DNA of 6,589 bases from Nitrospirota bacterium (GTDB lineage Bacteria; Nitrospinota; Nitrospinia; Nitrospinales; VA-1), in NCBI GenBank assembly GCA_003235465.1, contig QJWD01000268.1, forward strand, positions 1 to 6,589, given 5' to 3'. The position numbers and the translations under genes were made by a program. Shown here piece after piece: positions 1-5,118 of this stretch (position 1 is the stretch's first letter; each line of letters starts with the position of its first letter). The notes under the pieces were generated by a model that ran no database searches, had not been told where the DNA came from, and saw only the letters and a list, made by a program, of their open reading frames with translations.

Positions 1-81
1 AATCACCTCCGCCAGGGTGAGCGGCCGGGCTCTTAACGCCTCAGAGTGCGTGGGCGGATTGTAGGTCGGGCGGTTTCTCAT
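1..81 (-). CDS. 5' end of an unrecognised gene (partial)
   Basis: An ATG at 81-79 on the minus strand opens a frame that stays open for all 27 codons to the left edge. The visible peptide begins MRNRPTYNPPTHSEAL and ends LTLAEVI. The start is supported by a strong Shine-Dalgarno sequence, AAGGAG, six bases upstream of the ATG. A possible promoter lies about 75 bases further upstream, in the gap after the pentapeptide-repeat gene, which runs in the same direction. The fragment is too short to assign a family: it is Pro/Arg-rich at first and then begins what may be a helix. No function is proposed. The gene call rests mainly on the ribosome binding site and the open frame. Confidence 0.5.
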   Translation of the reverse strand, partial: MRNRPTYNPPTHSEALRARPLTLAEVI

Positions 82-157
82 GCGGTGCTCCTTGGTCCAA
101 TAGGCCTCGCCCGTAAACCCTCGGGGCGCGCGGGCCGGTTGTGGATCAGGCCCTTTC

Positions 158-187
158 TGTATAGCACAACCAAAGAGGCGGATACAA
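158..187 (-). promoter_or_regulatory. Candidate sigma70-type promoter for the left-edge gene
   Basis: On the minus strand, TTGTAT (187-182) and TATACA (163-158) are separated by 18 bases. These match the TTGACA and TATAAT consensus at four and five of six positions. Predicted initiation near 151 would give a leader of about 70 bases before the ATG at 81. The site is AT-rich compared with its surroundings and lies between two same-strand genes, which fits a separate promoter. This is inferred from sequence only. Confidence 0.35.
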
Positions 188-217
188 AGGGGATTTGCCA
201 GCGAGGAGGCCGGCTAA

Positions 218-1810
218 TCAGCCGGGAACGTTGCCGCGGGCGCCGCTGAAATCGGCATCGCCCACCTCCGCGCCGCTGAAATCCGCCTTGTCGAGGTTGG
301 CCTTGGCGAACACCGCCTCGTCGAGCTTGGCCCCCTTCAGGTTGACGCCGGAAAGGTCCGCCCCGGAGAGGTCGGCGTGCTCCAGGTCGGCGCGCTCCAG
401 GCTCGCGCCCGTTAGCGTGGCTTTGTTGAGCGAGGCGCGGGTGAGTTTGCAGCCCGCCAGGTTGGCACCGGAGAGGTCCGCCCCGGCCAGGTTGCACGAG
501 CGCATGTCCGCGCCGATGAACAGGCTGTTCGTCACCGCCGCGCCCTCGAGCGAGGCTTCGCTCAGGTTGGAGCGGCAAAGGTCCGCCCCCGGCATTTTTG
601 CTCCGGCAAAATCCGCCCCGGTGAGGTCGGCCCCGGAGAGGTCGGCGCCGGTGAGGTCGGCCCCCGGCAGCTTGGCGCGGCCGAGGAGCGCCTTGGCCAG
701 GCTCGCGCCCTTCAGGTCCGCCTCGATGAGCTTGATGCGACCGAGGTCCGCCCCCTTCAGCACCACGTTCACCAGGCTCGCCTGCGTCAGGTCGGCGATG
801 TTGAGGTCCGCCTCGCTGAGATCGGTGCCCTCGAGAATCGCCCGCCGCATGATCGCCCCGCCGAGCTTGGCGCGGCTCAGGTTGGCGTTCAGGATCTTCG
901 CTTCCGAGAGATCGGCCCCGGTGAGGTCGGCGCGCGACAGGCGCGCGCCCTTGAGGTTCGCGCCGCGCAGCTTCGCGCCCTTGATTTTTACCCGGTTCAG
1001 GTTGGCGTTCTCGAAATTGGTCTCGAAGAACACGCCCATGCTGAGCTTGGAGTCGGTGAAGTCGGCACCTTTCAGGTTCGCGCCGTTGAATTTGGCGCGC
1101 GAGAGCTCGGCGCTCTGAATGCGCGCGCCCTCCAGCCCGGCGCGGGAAAAATCGGCGCGCGAGAAATCCGCCTCGCTCAGGTTGACGTCGCCGAGCAGGG
1201 CGTCGATGAAGCAGCTCTCCCTCAGGTTGGCCCGCTCGAGCGCCGCCTGCATGAGGCGCGCCCCCTTTAGTGAGGCGTTTTGCAGGTTGGCGTCTTCCAG
1301 CACCGCCTGGGACAGGTCGGCCCGGTCGAGGGTGGCGTGGGTGAGGTCGGCGTCGCTCAGGTTCGCGCCGGTGAGCACCGCCGCCTCGAGCGTCGCCTCG
1401 GCGAGGCGCGCGCGCGACAGGTCGCTGCCGGTAAATTTGGTCTCGTTCAGGTTGATGCCGAGAAAATCGATATCGGACAGGTCGATGCCGGAAAGGTCCG
1501 CGCCCTGAAAGAACGTGTCCGTGGCCTGGGGCTCTTTGTCCTCCTCGGCCTCCTCGCCGTCTTCCGCCTCGTCGCTTTCAGCGGCTTCATCCGCTTCATC
1601 GGCGGGTTCGCCCGCGTCCTCATCCTCGGCCGCGCTTTCCTCGCCGGAGGCCTGGGCTTCTTCGCCCGCCTCGTCCTCCTGGTCGACTTCGACCTCGATT
1701 TCCTCAATGATTTCCTCGTACTCCTCTTCCTCGGGCTCCTGACTTAGCGCAAGCTCCTGCCGGTATTGTTCGAGCCGGGCTTCGACTTCTTCGCGTGTGT
1801 AATCCGCCAT
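218..1810 (-). CDS. Long pentapeptide-repeat protein with acidic N-terminal region
   Basis: The 530-residue protein has two parts. Residues 1-20 look helical. Residues 21-90 are extremely acidic, with 37 Asp/Glu and no Lys/Arg. From residue 104 (ADLSG) to 523 there are 84 consecutive pentads of the A(D/N)LXX type with no phase break; the central residue is always Leu, Phe, Ile, Met or Val. The protein ends seven residues later. Known structures of this family (MfpA, Qnr, HetL) are right-handed quadrilateral beta-helices with four pentads per coil, so about 21 coils are expected. MfpA and Qnr bind gyrase as DNA mimics, but most members have no known role. There is no signal peptide or membrane segment, so it is probably cytoplasmic. 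The start at 1810 is chosen over an in-frame TTG at 1900 because AGGA lies eight bases before this ATG and the extra 30 residues look unlike protein. The partner and function are unknown. An adaptor, scaffold or DNA-mimic role is inference only. Confidence 0.95.
   Translation of the reverse strand: MADYTREEVEARLEQYRQELALSQEPEEEEYEEIIEEIEVEVDQEDEAGEEAQASGEESAAEDEDAGEPADEADEAAESDEAEDGEEAEEDKEPQATDTFFQGADLSGIDLSDIDFLGINLNETKFTGSDLSRARLAEATLEAAVLTGANLSDADLTHATLDRADLSQAVLEDANLQNASLKGARLMQAALERANLRESCFIDALLGDVNLSEADFSRADFSRAGLEGARIQSAELSRAKFNGANLKGADFTDSKLSMGVFFETNFENANLNRVKIKGAKLRGANLKGARLSRADLTGADLSEAKILNANLSRAKLGGAIMRRAILEGTDLSEADLNIADLTQASLVNVVLKGADLGRIKLIEADLKGASLAKALLGRAKLPGADLTGADLSGADLTGADFAGAKMPGADLCRSNLSEASLEGAAVTNSLFIGADMRSCNLAGADLSGANLAGCKLTRASLNKATLTGASLERADLEHADLSGADLSGVNLKGAKLDEAVFAKANLDKADFSGAEVGDADFSGARGNVPG
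242..1501 (-). repeat. 84 degenerate 15-bp tandem units encoding pentapeptides
   Basis: The coding DNA for residues 104-523 is a continuous array of 15-bp units. On the plus strand it shows as recurring GAGGTCGGC and CAGGTTGGC blocks at multiples of 15. Units are diverged in sequence and most of the conservation is at the protein level. The most homogeneous stretch encodes ADLTG-ADLSG-ADLTG-ADFAG around 605-660, where recent duplication or gene conversion is most plausible. The periodicity also keeps unrelated antisense frames open. Confidence 0.9.
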
Positions 1811-1834
1811 GTATCGCTTCCTGGAATGAAATAG

Positions 1835-1852
1835 GGCAGGGTGCAACCTGCC
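1835..1852. promoter_or_regulatory. Inverted repeat in the leader of the pentapeptide-repeat gene
   Basis: GGCAGG (1835-1840) and CCTGCC (1847-1852) form perfect 6-bp arms around a 6-base centre. It lies 25 bases upstream of the pentapeptide-protein ATG, inside the predicted leader. It could be a repressor site or an RNA hairpin above the ribosome binding site. Six-bp GC-rich dyads arise by chance in DNA of this composition, so this is tentative. Confidence 0.3.
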
Positions 1853-1898
1853 GGCGTGCCAGAAACCCCGGCGCGCCATTGAAAAAGGGTGATTTGGC

Positions 1899-1927
1899 AA
1901 AATAGCTCACAGCGGCCCGGAACGCAA
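1899..1927 (-). promoter_or_regulatory. Weak candidate promoter for the pentapeptide-repeat gene
   Basis: On the minus strand, TTGCGT (1927-1922) and TATTTT (1904-1899) have a 17-base spacer. They match consensus at three and four of six positions. Initiation near 1892 would give a leader of about 80 bases that carries the dyad at 1835-1852 and the AGGA ribosome binding site. This is the best sigma70-like pair I see in the gap, but the match is weak. Confidence 0.25.
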
Positions 1928-1958
1928 GGAGAAGATGGCGGTGGGGGTGCGCCATGCG

Positions 1959-2005
1959 GCGGGGTTTCCCCGCGCGAGGCCGGAATGCGGCTATAATATC
2001 CGCAT
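1959..2005 (+). promoter_or_regulatory. Promoter with perfect TATAAT flanked by two dyads
   Basis: A perfect -10 hexamer, TATAAT, lies at 1992-1997 in otherwise GC-rich DNA. There is no recognisable -35. The arms ATGCGG (1985-1990) and CCGCAT (2000-2005) enclose the -10 symmetrically with a 9-base centre. A second dyad, GCGGGG-TTT-CCCCGC (1959-1973), covers the region where a -35 would sit. Initiation is predicted at about 2004, coinciding with an ATG. The layout fits a promoter controlled by a regulator that binds over the -10 and/or the -35 region. It probably drives the DCC-family gene at 2149, leaving a leader of about 145 bases. The hexamer is seen directly; regulation is inferred. Confidence 0.45.
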
Positions 2006-2072
2006 GGGCGGCGCGCTCACCGGCCACTGGCAGGATAGCGGAGGCGGGTGGAGCAAAACCGCCGGAGCGTGA
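2004..2072 (+). CDS. Possible 22-residue leaderless small ORF
   Basis: An ATG at 2004 lies six bases after the TATAAT at 1992-1997, so a transcript from that promoter would begin at or next to this start codon. The frame has 22 sense codons, starting MGGALTGHWQDSGGG and ending KTAGA, then TGA at 2070-2072. It is followed 76 bases later by the DCC-family gene. It has no Shine-Dalgarno, no family resemblance and no hydrophobic segment. It is listed because its -10-to-ATG geometry is the same as that of the glutaminase gene in this window. It could be a leader peptide, a small protein or a chance frame. Confidence 0.25.
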   Translation: MGGALTGHWQDSGGGWSKTAGA

Positions 2073-2097
2073 GGGTGAAACCCGCTTTGTTCGGAGA

Positions 2098-2119
2098 GGC
2101 GGACGGCCGGCCCTCCGCC
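2098..2119. promoter_or_regulatory. 22-bp interrupted palindrome before the DCC-family gene
   Basis: The outer arms GGCGGA (2098-2103) and TCCGCC (2114-2119) pair perfectly. Inside them is the self-complementary GGCCGGCC (2105-2112), with one C opposite C mismatch on each side. Ten of 11 half-site positions are symmetric. It ends 29 bases before the ATG at 2149. It may be an RNA hairpin in the leader or a dimeric regulator site. There is no following T-run, so it is not a typical intrinsic terminator. Confidence 0.35.
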
Positions 2120-2148
2120 GAATGCCGTAAGCAAACCACCGGAGCCCC

Positions 2149-2511
2149 ATGAAAAAACCCGTGCTGATTTACGACGGCGAATGCCCGTTCTGCCGAAGGC
2201 TTGCGCGCCTGCTGGCCAGGATCACCAAGAACCGCATGGAACTCCTCCCCGCTAGTGTTGCGGCGGCGCGCTTTCCCGGCATTCCGCCGGAAAACTACCG
2301 GGCCTCCATTCAACTGGTGGGGAAGGGGGGATCGGTGAGCGAGGGCGCCCTGGCGTTGTTTCAGGCGCTTGCCTGCCGGCGCGGGTTTTATCGCGCTGGG
2401 CTCCGTCTCTACCGCCGCTCTCCCGGCTTCGCCCGGTTCTCGGAGGGCGTTTATGCCCTCGTCGCCAGGAACAGGATGCGTCTCTGCCGCCAGGGGGCGG
2501 GCAAATCATAA
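2149..2511 (+). CDS. DCC-family (DUF393) thiol-disulfide oxidoreductase-like protein
   Basis: This 120-residue protein belongs to the DCC/DUF393 family, small thioredoxin-like proteins named after a conserved Asp-Cys-Cys set. The N-terminus has a beta-strand followed by YDGECPFC (residues 8-15), giving a CXXC pair at Cys12 and Cys15. The segment around SVSEGALALFQAL (62-74) and the C-terminal VYALVARNRMRL (101-112) are typical of the family. The length is normal and there is no signal peptide or membrane segment, so a cytoplasmic redox role is likely. Exact substrates are unknown for the family. GGAG lies just upstream of the ATG, separated from it by CCCC. The protein is rich in Arg, especially in the second half. 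The gene is preceded by a long leader with dyads and converges with the next gene 13 bases downstream, with no obvious terminator between. Confidence 0.9.
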   Translation: MKKPVLIYDGECPFCRRLARLLARITKNRMELLPASVAAARFPGIPPENYRASIQLVGKGGSVSEGALALFQALACRRGFYRAGLRLYRRSPGFARFSEGVYALVARNRMRLCRQGAGKS

Positions 2512-2524
2512 ATGCTTCGCGCCT

Positions 2525-3118
2525 TTAAGATTGAAGCCGAGATGAGGAGGCCAAAGTTCGCCGCCTTGTCACCATCAGGATGAACAGGATGCAGGCCAGG
2601 GCCATCGTCGCGGGAAACAGCACCGTGGTCGCCGAATAGTTTTCCAGCGCCAGGATGGCGGTCAGGTTGCGCGCCGCGATGATGGCGAAAAAGACCAGCC
2701 GTTCCTCGTGCGGCTGGGCGTAAGCCTTCCTGAACGTCGGCAGGAAGCCGAGCACATCCACCGCCGTCAATATCGCCACCGCCCACAGCGGGTCGGCGGT
2801 GAAGATCCATAAGGGCAGCGCCATGAGGCCGGCGAGGAAAAATACCCGGTCCAGCGGCGTGAAGGAAACGTCGGCCCGCTTCCGCCACGCGAGCCCGGCG
2901 ACGGCAAGGGTGACGGCGGCGGAAACGCCGATGGGCCAGGCCCCCGCGCCGCCCCGGTCCGCAAGCTGCGCGAGAAACACCACGAAGGTGCTTAAGCCCC
3001 AGAGAACCCACGAAAACACGTGTGGCTTCGTTTCGCCTTTCAGGATCGAGCGTAGGTAGGGTGCAAACGCGATGAACGTGAGGGCGATGGCCAGCGCGCT
3101 CAGGGCTTCTTTTATCAT
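2525..3118 (-). CDS. Seven-helix membrane protein, SWEET/PQ-loop-like
   Basis: The 197-residue protein has seven predicted membrane helices near residues 4-22, 35-52, 59-79, 91-108, 110-128, 140-158 and 163-184. Two related segments follow helices 1 and 5: FAPYLRSILKGETKPHVFSW (18-37) and FLPTFRKAYAQPHEERLVFF (125-144). Each has an aromatic, a Pro, a basic loop and then the next helix. This duplication, the 3+1+3 layout and positive loops at 22-31, 79-91, 130-140 and 185-187 (outside N-terminus, inside C-terminus) match SWEET/PQ-loop sugar transporters. There the first helix ends in PQ; here it is PY and PT. I recognise the sequence type as an uncharacterised bacterial membrane family; the SWEET relation is inference. 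AAGGAAGG lies eight bases upstream of the ATG, supporting this start. It is convergent with the DCC-family gene and divergent from glutaminase. The substrate is unknown. Confidence 0.88.
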   Translation of the reverse strand: MIKEALSALAIALTFIAFAPYLRSILKGETKPHVFSWVLWGLSTFVVFLAQLADRGGAGAWPIGVSAAVTLAVAGLAWRKRADVSFTPLDRVFFLAGLMALPLWIFTADPLWAVAILTAVDVLGFLPTFRKAYAQPHEERLVFFAIIAARNLTAILALENYSATTVLFPATMALACILFILMVTRRRTLASSSRLQS

Positions 3119-3150
3119 TCCAGCCGCCTTCCTTTTACAATCAGGGTCAT
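3115..3150 (-). CDS. 11-codon upstream ORF overlapping the membrane-protein start
   Basis: An ATG at 3150 is preceded by the purine-rich GGAGGGGGA, an excellent ribosome binding site. It encodes MTLIVKGRRLE and stops at TGA 3117-3115. The stop overlaps the membrane-protein ATG (3118-3116) as ATGA, the classic geometry for translational coupling. A TATAAT at 3170-3165 would start the transcript about eight bases before this ATG. The peptide resembles nothing known. It may be a leader ORF that sets translation of the membrane protein, or a chance frame. The downstream gene also has its own ribosome binding site, embedded within this ORF. Confidence 0.35.
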   Translation of the reverse strand: MTLIVKGRRLE

Positions 3151-3164
3151 TCCCCCTCCGAGCG

Positions 3165-3170
3165 ATTATA
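3165..3170 (-). promoter_or_regulatory. -10 element for the membrane-protein gene
   Basis: TATAAT reads on the minus strand from 3170 to 3165, in context CCCTATAATCGC. No good -35 is visible at 16-18 bases. Predicted initiation is near 3158, 40 bases before the membrane-protein ATG. It faces away from the glutaminase start, making this a divergent promoter region. Confidence 0.4.
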
Positions 3171-3226
3171 GGGTACGCGGCCGCTTCTCAGGCAGTGGAA
3201 ATTCCGGCTTCGGCCCGGCCGCCATG

Positions 3227-3271
3227 GCGGGTAAAAATGGCGAGGGAGCCGCCGGTAAAATCGGCTATCAT
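3227..3271 (+). promoter_or_regulatory. Glutaminase promoter: -10 plus two direct repeats
   Basis: A -10-like TATCAT (3266-3271) ends six bases before the glutaminase ATG at 3278, so initiation is predicted at the A of the ATG. Upstream lie two 15-bp direct repeats that match at 12 of 15 positions: GCGGGTAAAAATGGC (3227-3241) and GCCGGTAAAATCGGC (3251-3265). Their starts are 24 bases apart, and the second abuts the -10. No -35 is evident. Paired sites beside a -10 are what an activator or repressor binding region can look like; this role is inferred. Confidence 0.4.
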
Positions 3272-3277
3272 GGTTGC

Positions 3278-4192
3278 ATGGATTATGAAGCCGCCTTTGC
3301 CGACATCGCCTCCCTTCTGAAAGATTTCGACGACCAGGGCGAAGTGGCGTCGTACATTCCGGAGCTTGGCAAGGTCGCCCCCGATAGTTTCGCCATGCAC
3401 TTAGCCAGCGTCGACAACCGGGGCTTCGGCCTGGGAAGCGAGGACGAACGGTTCTCCATCCAGAGCATCGCCAAGGTGCTGTCGCTGGCCCTCGCGTTTC
3501 GGCAAGTGAAGGACAAGTTGTGGCAGCGCGTGGGCGTCGAGCCTTCGGGCAGCCCGTTCAATTCCCTGGTGCAGTTGGAATACGAAAACGGCATTCCGCG
3601 AAACCCGCTGATCAACGCGGGAGCGCTCGTGGTGTGCGATATTCTGGTCAGCCACCTTGCCGACCCCAAGAGGGAGTTCATCGAATTCGTGCGCCAGCTT
3701 GCCGGCGAGCCCGCCATCGATTACTGCCCGCGCATCGCCCTCTCGGAACAAGAGGCGGGTTACAGAAACGCCGCGCTGGTCAACCTGATGAAGGCGTACG
3801 GCAACATCGAAAACGATGTCGAAACCGTGCTGGATTTTTACTTCAACCTGTGTTCGATCGAAATGTCCTGCCGCGAGCTGGCGCGGGCGTTCCTGTTTCT
3901 CGCCACCGGCGGCGTGAACCCGCTCACCGGCGAGAGGGTGGTGAGCATCAGCAAGTCGAAGCGCATCAACGCCGTCATGCTGCTGTGCGGGTTTTACGAC
4001 GAGGCGGGCGAGTTCGCCTTCAAGGTGGGGCTGCCGGGGAAAAGCGGCGTCGGCGGCGGCATTCTCGCGGTTCACCCAGGGAACTACACGGTCGCCATCT
4101 GGAGCCCGAGGCTGAACGCTAAAGGCAACTCCACCCGAGGCATGAGAATCCTCGAATTCCTGACGACGCGAACGCAATCCTCCATCTTCTGA
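3278..4192 (+). CDS. glsA: Glutaminase (serine-dependent beta-lactamase fold)
   Basis: This enzyme hydrolyses L-glutamine to L-glutamate and ammonia in the cytoplasm. The 304-residue product has the normal bacterial length and all family motifs. The catalytic SXXK is Ser63-Ile-Ala-Lys66 within FSIQSIAKV. Substrate-binding residues are in NPLINAGA (Asn113), SEQEAGYRN (Glu157, Asn164), DFYFNLCS (Tyr188), GFYD (Tyr240) and GLPGKSGVGGGI (Ser256, Val258). The N-terminal GEVASYIPELGKV is also characteristic. An in-frame ATG at 3224 would add 18 residues, but 3278 is preferred: the homologous N-terminus starts at MDYEAAFADI, and a -10-like TATCAT lies six bases before it. Neither ATG has a Shine-Dalgarno. 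If the start is right, the mRNA is leaderless. The HTH-MBL gene follows after 10 bases, so the two are probably co-transcribed. Likely roles are glutamate/ammonia supply or acid tolerance, which the window does not settle. Confidence 0.96.
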   Translation: MDYEAAFADIASLLKDFDDQGEVASYIPELGKVAPDSFAMHLASVDNRGFGLGSEDERFSIQSIAKVLSLALAFRQVKDKLWQRVGVEPSGSPFNSLVQLEYENGIPRNPLINAGALVVCDILVSHLADPKREFIEFVRQLAGEPAIDYCPRIALSEQEAGYRNAALVNLMKAYGNIENDVETVLDFYFNLCSIEMSCRELARAFLFLATGGVNPLTGERVVSISKSKRINAVMLLCGFYDEAGEFAFKVGLPGKSGVGGGILAVHPGNYTVAIWSPRLNAKGNSTRGMRILEFLTTRTQSSIF

Positions 4193-4202
4193 AACGCAAA
4201 CG

Positions 4203-5045
4203 ATGGCACAAGCGCTGGAAGACGAATTCGGCGACATCCTGGAAAAGGCGCGCGACGGCAAGAGCTGGTCGGTGGACGAGCTTGCCCGCGCAGCCGAAGT
4301 CCCCGTGGCGGCCATCCGCCGCATGGAGCGCTACGAGATCGCCCCGTCAGAAGACGAGGCCCGCCGCCTGGCCGGGGCGCTCGATCTCGACTTTCCGTCG
4401 CTCCTCGCCATCGCGCGCGGCGAATGGGCGCCCGCGCCGGTGACGGCGGACCCGGGGCCGTTCGACATGGTCTCTCTGGACCTCCTCATGGGTTCGTACC
4501 CGGTTAAATGTTATCTCGTCTCCTGCCGCAAGACGGGCGCCACGGCGCTCATCGACACGGCGGGCAGCCCGCGCGCCGTCATCGACCGGGCGCGGGCGCT
4601 GGGCCTGAGGCCCGTCATGATTTTGCTCACCCACGCGCACCCGGACCACGCGGGCGGCCTCGCCGCGCTCGACCGCGAATTCGGCTGCCCGGCGTGGATC
4701 GGCCCGGACGAACCGCGCCCCACGGGCAGCCGCGATCTGCGCCTGGTGAACGACGGCGAGAGCCTTTTGCTCGGCGAGCTAAAGATCTCCGCGCTGTTCA
4801 CCCCCGGCCACACCCCGGGCGGCGTGACCTACCATGTCGGCGAGTCGCTGTTCTCCGGCGACTGCCTGTTCGCGGGGTCGATGGGGCGGGCGAACGCCTC
4901 GTGGCCGGGGCTGTTCCATTCCGTCACCACCCGGCTGCTCGCCTTTCCCGATGGGTTCCGCCTGTTTCCGGGCCACGGCCCCGCCACCACCGTCGGCGAG
5001 GAAAAACGCCACAACCCCTTTTTTCGCGGCAAGGTGCCCGCCTGA
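4203..5045 (+). CDS. MBL-fold metallohydrolase with N-terminal XRE-type HTH
   Basis: The 280-residue protein joins two domains. Residues 11-73 look like an XRE/Cro-type helix-turn-helix: SWSVDELARAAEVPVAAIRRME followed by ARRLAGALDLDFPSLLAIA. Residues 87-275 are a glyoxalase II-like metallo-beta-lactamase hydrolase. The metal ligands are all present: His144, His146, Asp148 and His149 in THAHPDH, His203 in TPGHTPGG, Asp220 in SGDCLF, and His258 in PGHGP. The ending TTVGEEKRHNPFF is typical of this subgroup, whose members cleave thioesters or related compounds. There is no signal peptide, so it is cytoplasmic. No clear Shine-Dalgarno precedes the ATG, which lies 10 bases after the glutaminase stop, so translation may depend on coupling or reinitiation. 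The HTH may bind DNA in response to the substrate, or may be a structural relic. The specific substrate is not predictable. Confidence 0.92.
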   Translation: MAQALEDEFGDILEKARDGKSWSVDELARAAEVPVAAIRRMERYEIAPSEDEARRLAGALDLDFPSLLAIARGEWAPAPVTADPGPFDMVSLDLLMGSYPVKCYLVSCRKTGATALIDTAGSPRAVIDRARALGLRPVMILLTHAHPDHAGGLAALDREFGCPAWIGPDEPRPTGSRDLRLVNDGESLLLGELKISALFTPGHTPGGVTYHVGESLFSGDCLFAGSMGRANASWPGLFHSVTTRLLAFPDGFRLFPGHGPATTVGEEKRHNPFFRGKVPA

Positions 5046-5083
5046 CGCCGCCGGCATTTCCGTTTCCTGTCTCATTTTGGGCC

Positions 5084-5111
5084 TTGCGAAACCCCACGGG
5101 TGACCTATACT
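5084..5111 (+). promoter_or_regulatory. Promoter for the SDR-DUF2867 gene
   Basis: TTGCGA (5084-5089) and TATACT (5106-5111) are separated by 16 bases and match consensus at four and five of six positions. Initiation is predicted at 5118-5119, on or next to the A of the gene's ATG. This is the most complete -35/-10 pair in the window. It lies in the 73-base gap after the HTH-MBL gene, suggesting separate transcription of the downstream gene. Confidence 0.5.
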
Positions 5112-5118
5112 TTGCCGT

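Noticed and set aside
210..225. CCGGCT-AATC-AGCCGG hairpin at the pentapeptide gene stop codon, as a terminator
   Set aside because: It is a perfect 6-bp stem, but it overlaps the stop codon and is not followed by a T-run on the minus strand, so it does not qualify as an intrinsic terminator.
78..578. Minus-strand 166-codon frame overlapping the 3' end of the pentapeptide gene
   Set aside because: It is an out-of-frame reading of the same repeat DNA, Arg/Gly-rich, with no ribosome binding site or family resemblance.
195..1747. Long plus-strand frames antisense to the pentapeptide gene (195-1118, 1119-1508, 1280-1747)
   Set aside because: They are open because 15-bp repeats of Ala/Asp/Leu codons contain no stops in antisense. 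Their Ser/Ala/Arg-rich translations look like repeat artefacts and there is no matching family.
1704..2150. Minus-strand 148-codon frame spanning the intergenic region
   Set aside because: It overlaps the true pentapeptide start and the divergent promoter region. Its composition is Arg/Ala/Pro-rich without any recognisable domain.
2512..2524. Bidirectional terminator between the convergent DCC and membrane-protein genes
   Set aside because: The gap is only 13 bases with no inverted repeat or T-run, so no terminator can be supported there.
3224..3277. Earlier in-frame ATG for glutaminase at 3224
   Set aside because: The extra 18 residues contain no family sequence, there is no ribosome binding site before 3224, and the direct repeats and -10 would then lie inside the coding region.
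3401..4324. Minus-strand 307-codon frame antisense to glutaminase
   Set aside because: It is a GC-driven shadow frame. The sense strand encodes a complete glutaminase with all catalytic motifs, and the antisense translation has no recognisable domain.
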